Below are positions 23,905 to 39,378 of a DNA stretch of 64,000 nucleotides, in pieces (position 1 is the first letter of the stretch; every line of letters starts with the position of its first letter). Below the pieces are notes generated by a model. That model ran no database searches. It saw nothing but the letters and a program-made list of their open reading frames with translations, and was not told where the DNA came from. The position numbers and the translations under genes are program-made. Source of the DNA: Geodermatophilus normandii. Its GTDB lineage: Bacteria > Actinomycetota > Actinomycetes > Mycobacteriales > Geodermatophilaceae. Location: contig NZ_QGTX01000001.1 of NCBI RefSeq assembly GCF_003182485.1, forward strand, positions 1,880,001-1,944,000, written 5' to 3'.

Positions 23905-24942
23905 GTGAGGGGGCTCGCCGCGCCGCTGACCAAGCTGGCCGTCTTCGCGCTGGTGACCGTGCTGGCCAGCTACGTCCTGGTCAGCACCATCACCAACGCC
24001 GGGTACGGCGAGTCGCTGGCGTACCGGGCGCAGTTCACCGACGTCGCCGGCCTGGTCGAGGGCGACGAGGTGCGCATCGCCGGCGTCCGGGTGGGTCAGG
24101 TGACGGGGATCGGCCTGTCGGAGCAGACCGACCGGCCGGTGGCCGAGGTGGCCCTCGAGGTCGACGCCGACGTCGCGCTGCCCACCTCGGTGCAGGCGAC
24201 CATCCGCTACCGCAACCTCGTGGGCCAGCGCTACGTCGCGCTCACCGAGGGGGAGGGGTCGGCCGGGCGCACGCTGGACGCCGGCGCCACCATCCCGCTG
24301 GCCCAGACGCGGCCCGCGCTGGACCTCACCACGCTCTTCGGCGGGTTCCGGCCGCTGTTCCAGGCCCTCTCGCCGCAGGACGTCAACCGGCTGTCCTTCG
24401 AGATCATCCAGGTGTTCCAGGGCGAGGGCGGCACGGTGGAGAGCCTGCTGGGCCACGTCGGCTCGCTGACCTCCGCGCTGGCCGACAAGGACGCCGTCAT
24501 CGGCAGCGTCATCGACAACCTGACCTCGGTGATGGGCACGGTCGCCGCCCGCGACGAGCAGCTGTCGTCGCTGGTCGTCTCCCTGCAGCAGTTCGTCAGC
24601 GGGCTGACCGAGGACCGCGACGCCGTCTTCGACGCCCTGCAGACCATCGACGGCCTGGCGGTGACCACCGCCGGGTTCCTCGAGGACGCCCGCGCCCCGC
24701 TGGCGGCCGACATCGAGGGCCTCGGTGCCCTGGCCGGCAACCTCGCCGACACCGGCGACGTCGTGGAGGACTTCCTGCAGCTCGCCCCGACCAAGATCGA
24801 CCTGATCACCCGGACCGCCGTCAACGGCAGCTGGTTCAACTTCTACCTGTGCGGGGCGTCGGGCTCGGTGACCCTGCCCGGCGCGAGCGAGCCGAGCACC
24901 ATCCCGGCCGGCGGGCTCGGCTCCGGCGCGAGGGGGTGCTGA
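23905..24942 (+). CDS. mceB: Mce family protein, MceB position
   Basis: 345 residues: N-terminal membrane segment (LAVFALVTVLASYVLVSTI), MlaD domain (about 35-115: YRAQFTDVAGLVEGDEVRIAGVRVGQV, IRYRNLVGQRYVALTEG), then a long helical part with heptad-like spacing (about 130-290), and a short end (NGSWFNFYLCGASG). The NGSWFNFYLC end is like that of other MceB/C proteins. GTG 23905 has GGGGAGG upstream. The stop overlaps the mceC start (TGATG). Confidence 0.9.
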   Translation: MRGLAAPLTKLAVFALVTVLASYVLVSTITNAGYGESLAYRAQFTDVAGLVEGDEVRIAGVRVGQVTGIGLSEQTDRPVAEVALEVDADVALPTSVQATIRYRNLVGQRYVALTEGEGSAGRTLDAGATIPLAQTRPALDLTTLFGGFRPLFQALSPQDVNRLSFEIIQVFQGEGGTVESLLGHVGSLTSALADKDAVIGSVIDNLTSVMGTVAARDEQLSSLVVSLQQFVSGLTEDRDAVFDALQTIDGLAVTTAGFLEDARAPLAADIEGLGALAGNLADTGDVVEDFLQLAPTKIDLITRTAVNGSWFNFYLCGASGSVTLPGASEPSTIPAGGLGSGARGC

Positions 24943-25976
24943 TGGCCCGCCGTCCGGCCAAGCCCTTCCGCGACCGCAACCCGGTCGTCATCGGGGCGGT
25001 CAGCCTCTCCGTCATCGCGCTCCTGGTGTTCCTGGCGTTCAACGCGCAGTCGCTGCCGGTCATCGGCGGGGGCACCGTCTACCGCGCCCAGTTCTCCGAG
25101 GCCGCCGGGCTCCGGCCCGACGACCCGGTGCGCGTGGCCGGCGTCAAGGTCGGCCAGGTCGAGAGCCTGGCCCTCGAGGACGGCGCGGTCACCGTGGAGT
25201 TCCGCGTCCGCGACGCCTTCGTCGGCGACCGGTCCGAGGCGGCCATCAAGATCGAGACGGTGCTCGGCGCCAAGTACCTCGCGCTCGTCCCGCGCGGCAC
25301 CTCCCCGCTGGACCCCGGGCAGCGCATCCCGCTGCAGCGGACCGCCTCGCCCTACGACGTCGTCGAGGCCTTCGCCGACCTCTCGACGACGGTCGACGAC
25401 ATCGACACCGCCCAGCTGGCGAGCTCCTTCGAGGTGCTGTCGCAGACCTTCGCCGAGACCCCCGACGAGGTCCGCACGTCCCTCGACGGGCTGGCCCGGC
25501 TCTCGGACACGATCGCCTCGCGCGACGCGCAGCTGCAGCAGCTGCTGTCGGCCACGCGGGACGTGACCCGGGTCCTCGCCGACCGCAACGGCGAGTTCAC
25601 CCAGCTGATCCTGGACTCCAACACGCTGCTCACCGAGGTGCAGGAGCGGCGGGCGCTCATCGACTCGATCCTGACCGACACCCAGACCCTGGCGCAGCAG
25701 CTGTCGGGCCTGGTCGCGGACAACCGCGAGGCCCTCACCCCGGCACTGCAGCAGCTGGCGACCGTCACCGACATCCTGTCGCGCAACCGCGAGGCCCTCG
25801 GGCAGACCGTCGCCGACCTGGCGCCCTTCGTCCGGGTCTTCACCAACACCCTGGGCAACGGCCGCTGGTTCGACAGCTTCGTGGAGAACCTGCTGCCCGG
25901 CGCCGTCGGGTCGGTCCTCTGCGGGGGAGCCGCCCAGCTGCCCGGCGGTCCCGTCTCCTGCGAGGAGGGGCAGTGA
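24942..25976 (+). CDS. mceC: Mce family protein, MceC position
   Basis: 344 residues: basic N terminus (RRPAKPFRDRNP), membrane segment (VVIGAVSLSVIALLVFLAF), MlaD domain (YRAQFSEAAGLRPDDPVRVAGVKVGQV, IKIETVLGAKYLALVPRG), helical region to about 300, and the NGRWFDSFVENLLPG end. ATG 24942 was chosen because it overlaps the mceB stop by one base and puts the membrane segment at the right distance; the frame is open further upstream. It overlaps mceD by 4 bases. Confidence 0.9.
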   Translation: MARRPAKPFRDRNPVVIGAVSLSVIALLVFLAFNAQSLPVIGGGTVYRAQFSEAAGLRPDDPVRVAGVKVGQVESLALEDGAVTVEFRVRDAFVGDRSEAAIKIETVLGAKYLALVPRGTSPLDPGQRIPLQRTASPYDVVEAFADLSTTVDDIDTAQLASSFEVLSQTFAETPDEVRTSLDGLARLSDTIASRDAQLQQLLSATRDVTRVLADRNGEFTQLILDSNTLLTEVQERRALIDSILTDTQTLAQQLSGLVADNREALTPALQQLATVTDILSRNREALGQTVADLAPFVRVFTNTLGNGRWFDSFVENLLPGAVGSVLCGGAAQLPGGPVSCEEGQ

Positions 25977-27214
25977 GCGCGACCCTGCAGCGCGGCGTGG
26001 CGCTGGCCGCCGCGCTGGTCCTGGTGGGCGCGGTCGGCTGGACGGTCCTGCGCCCGGCCGGGCAGATGCGCGTGACCGCGTACTTCGACCAGGCCGTCGG
26101 CGTCTACGAGGGCGGCGACGTGCGCGTCCTCGGCATCGACGTCGGCGAGATCACCGGCGTCGTCCCGACGGGCGACCGGGTGCGCGTGGACATGCTGGTG
26201 GACGAGGACTACGACATCCCGGCCGACGCCGACGCCGTCATCCTCGCGCCGTCGCTGGTCAGCGACCGCTACGTGCAGTTCTCCCCGGTCTACGACGGCG
26301 GCCCGACGATGGAGGACGGCGCGGAGCTGGACCTCTCCCGCACCGCGACGCCGGTCGAGCTCGACGCCGTCTACGGCGCCCTCGACGAGCTCTCCACCGC
26401 GCTGGGCCCGACCGGCGCCAACGAGAACGGCGCGCTGTCGGACCTGCTGGCCACCGGCGCGGCCAACCTCGAGGGCAACGGCGACGCCCTCGACCAGACC
26501 CTGACCGGCTTCTCGCAGGCGGTGCAGACCCTGTCGGAGAACCGCGACGACCTGTTCGGCTCGGTGGAGAACCTGCAGTCCTTCACCTCGGCGCTGGCCA
26601 CCGTCGACACCCAGGTCGGGCAGTTCAACGACAACCTGGCCGCGGTCGCCGAGCAGCTCGAGGGGGAGCGCGAGGACCTCGCCGCCGCCGTCCGGCTGCT
26701 GTCCTCGGCGCTCGCCGAGATCGCCACCTTCGTGCAGACCAACACCACGCTGCTGACCACCAACGTCGACCGGCTGGCCGACGTCACCCTCACCCTGGTC
26801 CAGCAGCGCCAGGCGCTGGCCGAGGTGCTCGACGTCGCGCCCGCGGCGCTGGGCAACGTCGCGCACGCCTACAACCCCGACTACGGCACGCTCGACACCC
26901 GTGACAACTCGCTGGGGTCGACCAACCCGGAGGTCATGGTCTGCCAGCTGCTGGCCCAGGCCGGCCGGCTGCAGGTCGCCGGGGTGGGCCTCCCCGACCT
27001 GACCGCCTTCCTGCAGCTGCCGCCGACCGAGCAGGTCTGCGTGCGGCTGCTGTCCGGGGACCCCGGCAACGACGGCCAGCTCGACGACCTCAACGGCAAC
27101 GGCGTCCCCGACCTGCAGGAGCTGCTCGGCACCCTGTTCGGCCGCGGCACGACCCCGCAGGCCGGCGGCACCCCGCTGATCGGCCTGCCGCCGCTCCCGG
27201 GGACCCGGCGGTGA
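25973..27214 (+). CDS. mceD: Mce family protein, MceD position
   Basis: 413 residues: N-terminal membrane segment (ALAAALVLVGAVGWTVL), MlaD domain (about 30-110: VTAYFDQAVGVYEGGDVRVLGIDVGEI, ILAPSLVSDRYVQFSPVY), helical region rich in Leu/Gln/Asn (about 140-300), and a C-terminal Pro/Gly-rich stretch after NGNGVPDLQELLG. The GTG start overlaps the mceC stop (GTGA) and the stop overlaps the mceE start. No catalytic residues are expected in this family. Confidence 0.9.
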   Translation: MSATLQRGVALAAALVLVGAVGWTVLRPAGQMRVTAYFDQAVGVYEGGDVRVLGIDVGEITGVVPTGDRVRVDMLVDEDYDIPADADAVILAPSLVSDRYVQFSPVYDGGPTMEDGAELDLSRTATPVELDAVYGALDELSTALGPTGANENGALSDLLATGAANLEGNGDALDQTLTGFSQAVQTLSENRDDLFGSVENLQSFTSALATVDTQVGQFNDNLAAVAEQLEGEREDLAAAVRLLSSALAEIATFVQTNTTLLTTNVDRLADVTLTLVQQRQALAEVLDVAPAALGNVAHAYNPDYGTLDTRDNSLGSTNPEVMVCQLLAQAGRLQVAGVGLPDLTAFLQLPPTEQVCVRLLSGDPGNDGQLDDLNGNGVPDLQELLGTLFGRGTTPQAGGTPLIGLPPLPGTRR

Positions 27215-28470
27215 CCGGGCTGGGCCGGCGGGTGGCCGCGCTGGGCGCCGGCGTGCTGCTGCTGTCCGGGTGCGGCTTCCGCGGCGCGTACTCCCTCGAC
27301 CTGCCCGGCGGCGCGGACGTCGGCGACGACCCCTACACGGTGCGGATCCAGTTCCTCGACGTCCTCGACCTCGTCCCGCAGGCCGGTGTCCGGGTGGCCG
27401 ACGTGCCGGTCGGCCGGGTGGAGGACGTCTCCCTCGGCGCCGACTGGACCGCCGTGGTCACCGTCGAGGTCGACGGGGACGTCGACCTCCCGGCCAACGC
27501 GGTGGCGATGATCCAGCAGTCCTCGCTGCTGGGGGAGAAGTACGTCGAGCTGGCCGCGCCGGGCTCCGAGGAGCCCACCGGGGAGCTCGGCGACGGCGCG
27601 CTCATCCCGCTGGAGCGCACCAACCGCAACGTCGAGGTCGAGGAGCTGCTCGGCGCGCTCTCGCTGGTCCTCAACGGCGGCGGGCTGGCCCAGCTGCAGA
27701 CCATCAGCCGGGAGCTCGGCAACGCCCTCGAGGGCCGGGAGGACGCCGTCCGCGCCACCCTCACCCAGCTCGACACCTTCATCGCCGGTCTCGACCAGCA
27801 GCGCGAGGAGATTGGCCGCGCGCTCGACAGCGTCGACGCGCTGGCCGGGTCGCTGGCCGCCCGCACCGGGACGATCGAGACGGCGCTGGACACCATCGGC
27901 CCCGGGCTCGACGTCGTCACCGAGCAGCGGGACCTGCTCGTCTCGATGCTCGACAGCCTGGCGCGCCTGGGCGACGTGGGGACCCGGGTGATCCAGCAGG
28001 CCGGCGCGGACACCGTCGCCGACCTGCAGCTGCTCCAGCCGATCCTGACCCAGCTGGCCGCCGCGGGCCCGGACCTCGCCGAGTCCCTGGACCTGCTGCT
28101 GACCTATCCGTTCCCGGCCAGCTCGCTGTCGGCCCTGCAGTACCGGCCCGACGCGCGCACCGGCGGCTACGGCCTGTTCACGAACATGACCGCCGACCTC
28201 GGGCTCGACCTGCGCGAGCTGCTGTGCCGCTACGTCGTCGACCCGGTCACCGGCGGCCTGGAGACCCTCGAGCCGCAGGACCTCGGAGGCGCGGAGTGCG
28301 GCACCGCGGGCACCCCGCCGGCCGGCACCGGGGGCACCGGCCCGTCGCCGGCCCCGACGCCCGTGCCGGGCCTCGGCGGCCTGGCGGGCACCGTGCTGGG
28401 CGGCCCGGCCGGCAGCACCCCGGCCGGCCTGCCCGGGCTGCCCGCCGTCCCGACCGGAGGCACGCCGTGA
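27211..28470 (+). CDS. mceE: Mce family lipoprotein, MceE position
   Basis: 419 residues with a lipoprotein signal instead of a plain membrane anchor: LGAGVLLLSGC (Cys about residue 21). This is the hallmark of the fifth Mce protein (LprK type in mycobacteria). MlaD domain about 40-120 (VRIQFLDVLDLVPQAGVRVADVPVGRV, IQQSSLLGEKYVELAAPG), a helical region to about 300, and a Pro/Gly/Thr-rich low-complexity tail (about 360-419). GTG 27211 and the stop overlap both neighbours by 4 bases. Confidence 0.92.
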   Translation: MTGLGRRVAALGAGVLLLSGCGFRGAYSLDLPGGADVGDDPYTVRIQFLDVLDLVPQAGVRVADVPVGRVEDVSLGADWTAVVTVEVDGDVDLPANAVAMIQQSSLLGEKYVELAAPGSEEPTGELGDGALIPLERTNRNVEVEELLGALSLVLNGGGLAQLQTISRELGNALEGREDAVRATLTQLDTFIAGLDQQREEIGRALDSVDALAGSLAARTGTIETALDTIGPGLDVVTEQRDLLVSMLDSLARLGDVGTRVIQQAGADTVADLQLLQPILTQLAAAGPDLAESLDLLLTYPFPASSLSALQYRPDARTGGYGLFTNMTADLGLDLRELLCRYVVDPVTGGLETLEPQDLGGAECGTAGTPPAGTGGTGPSPAPTPVPGLGGLAGTVLGGPAGSTPAGLPGLPAVPTGGTP

Positions 28471-29735
28471 TCACCCGCAGGATCAAGCTGCAGCTGCTCG
28501 CCTTCGTCTCGGTGGCGCTGCTGGGCATCTCCTACGTCGGCTTCAACCACGTCGGCCTCGACCGGCTGCTCCTCGGCAGCGGGTTCGACGTCGCCGCCGA
28601 CTTCCGTGACTCCGGCGGCATCTTCGTCAACGCCGAGGTCACCTACCGCGGCGTGGCGGTGGGCCGGGTCAGCGACATGCGGCTCACCGACGACGGCGTC
28701 CGGGTGACGATGACCATCGACCCCGACGCCGCCCCGATCCCGGCCGACACCGACGCCGTCGTGGCCAACCGCAGCGCCGTGGGCGAGCAGTACGTCGACC
28801 TGCGCCCCGCTTCCGCCGACGGGCCGTTCCTGGCCGAGGGCGCGGTGATCCCGCAGTCGCGCACGGCGATCCCCATCCCCGTCGAGCAGCTGCTGCTCGA
28901 CGTCGACGGCCTGGTCACCTCCCTGGACGCCGAGGACCTGCGGATCGTCGTCGACGAGCTCGGCCGCGCCTTCGCCGGCGCCGGCGACGACCTCGCCCGC
29001 CTCCTCGACAACGGCGACCTGCTGCTGGCCCGCGCCGAGCAGTCGCTGCCCCAGACGCTGCGGCTGATCACCGACGGGCGGACGGTGCTGCAGACGCAGG
29101 CCGAGAGCCGCTCGGCGATCGAGCAGTGGGCCGGCGACCTGCGCGCGGTCAGCGACACGCTGGTCGAGATCGACCCCGACCTGCGCGGCCTGGTGGTCAA
29201 CGCCCCCGACGCCGGCGCGGCGCTGCAGGACCTGGTCGACAACGCCGGGCCGGGCCTGGGCTCGCTGGTGCGCAACCTCGACGTCCTCAACGGCGTCACG
29301 ATCCCGCGCCTGGACGGCGTCGAGCAGTTGCTCGTCACCTATCCCGACGTCGTCAGCGGTGGCTTCAGCGTCGTCCGCAACGACGGCGGCACGCTGCGGG
29401 CGCACTTCGGGTTGGTCCTCAACGCCGACGACCCCCGCGCCTGCACCAGCGGCTACGTCTCGACGGGCCGGACGCCCACCCCCGGGGCGGTGGCCTCCGT
29501 CGACGTCGACTCCGTCGGCTGCGACGTCGTCGGCGGCGCCGACCCCATCCCGGGCGACGGCGTGGACGAGAGCGGCTCCAACATCCGCGGCGCGCAGAAC
29601 ATCGGCGGCGACGGCGGCGTCGGGTCCCCGGGGCCGCAGGGCCAGGCCGGCGCCCTCGCCCCGGTGGCCACGGTGGTCGACGACGTCCTCGGCGGACTGC
29701 TCGGTGGCGTCCCCTTCGCGCGGACGACGGGCTGA
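28467..29735 (+). CDS. mceF: Mce family protein, MceF position
   Basis: 422 residues: membrane segment at the very start (LQLLAFVSVALLGISYVGF), MlaD domain (ADFRDSGGIFVNAEVTYRGVAVGRV, ANRSAVGEQYVDLRPAS), helical region (about 150-290), and a Gly/Asp/Ala-rich tail (about 375-415). The GTG start at 28467 overlaps the mceE stop. It is the last of the six Mce channel proteins; two associated membrane proteins follow. Confidence 0.9.
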   Translation: MITRRIKLQLLAFVSVALLGISYVGFNHVGLDRLLLGSGFDVAADFRDSGGIFVNAEVTYRGVAVGRVSDMRLTDDGVRVTMTIDPDAAPIPADTDAVVANRSAVGEQYVDLRPASADGPFLAEGAVIPQSRTAIPIPVEQLLLDVDGLVTSLDAEDLRIVVDELGRAFAGAGDDLARLLDNGDLLLARAEQSLPQTLRLITDGRTVLQTQAESRSAIEQWAGDLRAVSDTLVEIDPDLRGLVVNAPDAGAALQDLVDNAGPGLGSLVRNLDVLNGVTIPRLDGVEQLLVTYPDVVSGGFSVVRNDGGTLRAHFGLVLNADDPRACTSGYVSTGRTPTPGAVASVDVDSVGCDVVGGADPIPGDGVDESGSNIRGAQNIGGDGGVGSPGPQGQAGALAPVATVVDDVLGGLLGGVPFARTTG

Positions 29736-29793
29736 GTCGGGCATGCTCGTCACGCGCAGTGGCCGACCCGCCACACCAAGAGAGGAGGACCCG

Positions 29794-30468
29794 GTGACGC
29801 ACGCCGGTCCGGACACCGACACGGTCGCCGACGGGACCGCCCGCCCGTCCGCCGCCGGGTCCCCCGCGGACCCGGCCCCCGAGGAGAAAGCGCAGGGGCG
29901 CCGGTCCCGCCGCGTGGAGCCGTCGGCCCTCGGGGCCGGGACCGCCGGCGACGAGGAGCCCGCGCCGCGCGCCCGCCGCCGGCCGTCGGTCCCGCTGGTG
30001 CCCGTGCTCGCCGGACTCCTCGTGCTGCTGCTCGCCGCGGCCACCTGGCTGGCGCTGCCGTGGTTCCGCGGCGACGCCGGGTCCCCGGTGCGCACCGACT
30101 CCTACGTCGAGGTCCTGCAGGCGGCCCGCTCGGGGATCGTCGACCTGACCTCCTTCGACGCGCTCACCATCGACGACGACATCGAGCAGGTCCGCCGCGT
30201 GGCCACCGGTGACCTGCGCGACGAGTCGCTGGCGCAGCTGCAGGACCGGCGGCAGGAACTGGTCGACGCCCAGGCGGTCGTGCAGACCGAGGTCGTGGGT
30301 GCCGGCGTCGTCAGCGCCGGCGAGGACACCGGCACCGTGCTGCTGGTCATCCAGTCCACGCAGCAGAGCACCGCCGCCCCGCAGGCCCAGGTGCTGCGCT
30401 ACCGCATCCAGGTCGAGCTGGTGCGCCAGGACGGCCGCTGGCTGCTGTCCGGGATCTCGGGGAGGTGA
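29794..30468 (+). CDS. Mce-associated membrane protein, first
   Basis: 224 residues. A charged, disordered cytoplasmic N terminus (about 70 residues) is followed by one membrane segment (VPVLAGLLVLLLAAATWLAL) and an extracytoplasmic domain of about 130 residues (SYVEVLQAARSGIVDLTSFD, LQDRRQELVDAQAVVQTEVVGAGVVS, LRYRIQVELVRQDGRWLLSG) of the NTF2-like kind usual in Mce-associated proteins; in mycobacteria such proteins stabilise the Mce complex. GTG 29794 is preceded by AGAGAGGAGG; an upstream ATG at 29743 is in frame but has no good site. Confidence 0.87.
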   Translation: MTHAGPDTDTVADGTARPSAAGSPADPAPEEKAQGRRSRRVEPSALGAGTAGDEEPAPRARRRPSVPLVPVLAGLLVLLLAAATWLALPWFRGDAGSPVRTDSYVEVLQAARSGIVDLTSFDALTIDDDIEQVRRVATGDLRDESLAQLQDRRQELVDAQAVVQTEVVGAGVVSAGEDTGTVLLVIQSTQQSTAAPQAQVLRYRIQVELVRQDGRWLLSGISGR

Positions 30469-30473
30469 CCGGC

Positions 30474-31313
30474 GTGAGCGAGAACCCGGGGGAGCGCCCC
30501 CGCCCGACGCCGCGGCCGCGCGCCGAGCGGCCCCGTCCGTCCCCGCGGCCCCGGGTGGCCGGCAGCCGCCGCGACCGCGAGGAGCCCCGTCCCGGGGCGA
30601 CGCCGCAGGCGGGGGTGGCGACGGCGGGGGTGACCACGGCGGGGGTGGCGACGGCGGGGGTGACGACGGCGGGGGTGGCGACGGCGGCGGACCCCGCTCC
30701 CGAGGCGACCGCGGCCGCGCCGCGCCGGACCCGGCCGGCACGCACCCGCCCGGCCACCGGAGCCGTGTCCGCCCGTGGCCGGCGGCGGCTGTCGCTCGTC
30801 GCGGTCCTCGCGGCGCTCTGCCTCCTCGCCGCCGGCGCCGTCGCCTTCCTGACCTGGCAGCGGCTGCACCCCACGCACGTCTCGCCGGAGGTGTTCGCCG
30901 CGGCGCGCGACGACGTGCAGGCCCTCTACGCCTACGACTACCAGGACTCCGAGGGCAGCGTGCAGCGCAAGCTCGACGTCCTGACCGGCGACCTGCGGGA
31001 CCAGTACGAGACCGACCTGTCCCAGGGCGGGATCATCGACACCTACGAGCAGGTCTCGGCCACCACGCGCTACGAGGTGCTCGACATCGGCCTGCAGCAG
31101 GTGTCCGACGACCAGGACACCGCCACCGTCGTCGTCTTCGGCCAGTACGTCGTCCAGTCGGTGACCAGCGGGACGCAGACCGCCCCCGAGGGCTCGGAGT
31201 GCACGGTCACGCCGGAGGGCGCGCAGTCGTGCACCCAGACCGTGCAGGTGCAGCTGACCCGCGTCGACGGCGACTGGAAGATCAGCGACCTCACCCTGCT
31301 GACGACCAGCTAG
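30474..31313 (+). CDS. Mce-associated membrane protein, second, with Ala-Gly-Val-Thr repeat
   Basis: 279 residues. The N-terminal cytoplasmic part is Pro/Arg-rich and contains five tandem AGVAT/AGVTT pentapeptides (DNA 30609-30683). One membrane segment follows (LSLVAVLAALCLLAAGAVAFLTW) and an extracytoplasmic NTF2-like domain (SPEVFAAARDDVQALYAYDYQDSEGS, LTRVDGDWKISDLTLL). It parallels the preceding gene. I chose GTG 30474 because GGGAGG lies 8 bases before it; GTG 30465, overlapping the previous stop, is an alternative. It is the last gene before the rpoB promoter. Confidence 0.85.
   Translation: MSENPGERPRPTPRPRAERPRPSPRPRVAGSRRDREEPRPGATPQAGVATAGVTTAGVATAGVTTAGVATAADPAPEATAAAPRRTRPARTRPATGAVSARGRRRLSLVAVLAALCLLAAGAVAFLTWQRLHPTHVSPEVFAAARDDVQALYAYDYQDSEGSVQRKLDVLTGDLRDQYETDLSQGGIIDTYEQVSATTRYEVLDIGLQQVSDDQDTATVVVFGQYVVQSVTSGTQTAPEGSECTVTPEGAQSCTQTVQVQLTRVDGDWKISDLTLLTTS
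30609..30683 (+). repeat. Five 15-bp tandem repeats inside the second Mce-associated gene
   Basis: Unit GCGGGGGTGGCGACG, with units 2 and 4 slightly changed (TGACCACG, TGACGACG). Each unit encodes AGVAT or AGVTT in frame. A change of copy number would keep the reading frame, so this is a likely length-variable site. Confidence 0.85.
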
Positions 31314-31682
31314 CCGGGCCGGCCGCACCGGGCGATCGCGGCGTGGCGGCGACAACGGGGCACCCGGACTGGCATCATCGTCGCGCGGAATGCCGCCCGT
31401 CGTGTCGGCGCCGTCCTTCCCGGGGGCGTGGTGTGGGTTGCCACTCACCCCCGACGTGGACAGCGCTCGCGAGCAGGGGTAGGGTTCTCTGTTGCGCTGC
31501 CCCCTGACTGCCTGCCCGCCGAGACGGGTCACCTGGGGTGCCCGGGATACCCCGGCACCCCGGCGACGACACCGCCGACCCGGCGGGCCGGACGCCGCGG
31601 ACAGCCCCGCCGATACCGACGACGACCCAGGACGACCCGCACCCACCGCCCGCACGTCGTGAGGTCCTTGGAAGGACGCATC
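31314..31682 (+). promoter_or_regulatory. rpoBC promoter and leader
   Basis: A 369-bp gene-free stretch. TGGACA (31457-31462), a 17-base spacer and TAGGGT (31480-31485) form a near-consensus housekeeping promoter, leaving a leader of about 190 bases. The leader is GC-rich with no protein-like frame; GAAGGA at 31673-31678 is the rpoB ribosome-binding site. Confidence 0.7.
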
Positions 31683-35192
<3,510 letters not shown>

Positions 35193-35198
35193 TCGGCC

Positions 35199-35231
35199 GC
35201 CGGCCGGCCCCGTGCAGCGGGGCCGGCCGGC
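35199..35231 (+). terminator. Strong hairpin between rpoB and rpoC
   Basis: A perfect 13-bp stem, GCCGGCCGGCCCC with GGGGCCGGCCGGC, and a 7-base loop, starting 7 bases after the rpoB stop. There is no T-run. It may be an attenuator or an RNA-processing/stability element, because rpoC must be expressed with rpoB. Confidence 0.55.
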
Positions 35232-35290
35232 GCCCCCTCCGACAACAGCTAGAAGTGCAGTAAACGAGCCCCGGGAAAGGGGTCCACTCA

Positions 35291-39196
<3,906 letters not shown>

Positions 39197-39216
39197 TCCC
39201 CGGTAGCACGTGAGGA

Positions 39217-39248
39217 GGGCCCCGCAGATCGCGAGATCTGCGGGGCCC
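39217..39248 (+). terminator. rpoC terminator
   Basis: A perfect 14-bp stem, GGGCCCCGCAGATC with GATCTGCGGGGCCC, and a GCGA loop, followed by TTCC. Confidence 0.85.
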
Positions 39249-39267
39249 TTCCGCGTGTGGGGCTCCG

Positions 39268-39368
39268 GCACGATCAGCTGACCTGATCGTGCGGCGTCCT
39301 GGCTCGGCGCGGACGGTGAGCCAGGACGCGTGGAGCCGAGCTAGGACGCCCTCAGCGTCACGTGACGC
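39268..39368. terminator. Further inverted repeats between rpoC and the convergent LLM gene
   Basis: Three more perfect structures follow the rpoC terminator: GCACGATCAG/CTGATCGTGC (39268-39292), GCGTCCTGGCTC/GAGCCAGGACGC with a 12-base loop (39294-39329), and the loopless palindrome GCGTCACGTGACGC (39355-39368). They likely stop transcription arriving from the minus-strand gene as well as from rpoC. Confidence 0.6.
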
Positions 39369-39378
39369 AACACGCGTC

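Noticed and set aside
30609..30683. 15-bp direct repeats as a CRISPR-like or iteron element
   Set aside because: They lie inside a coding frame and have no spacers or origin-like context.
31428..31682. An upstream in-frame extension of rpoB
   Set aside because: The extra residues are unlike RpoB and contain the likely promoter; TTG 31683 has the ribosome-binding site and the known N-terminal style.
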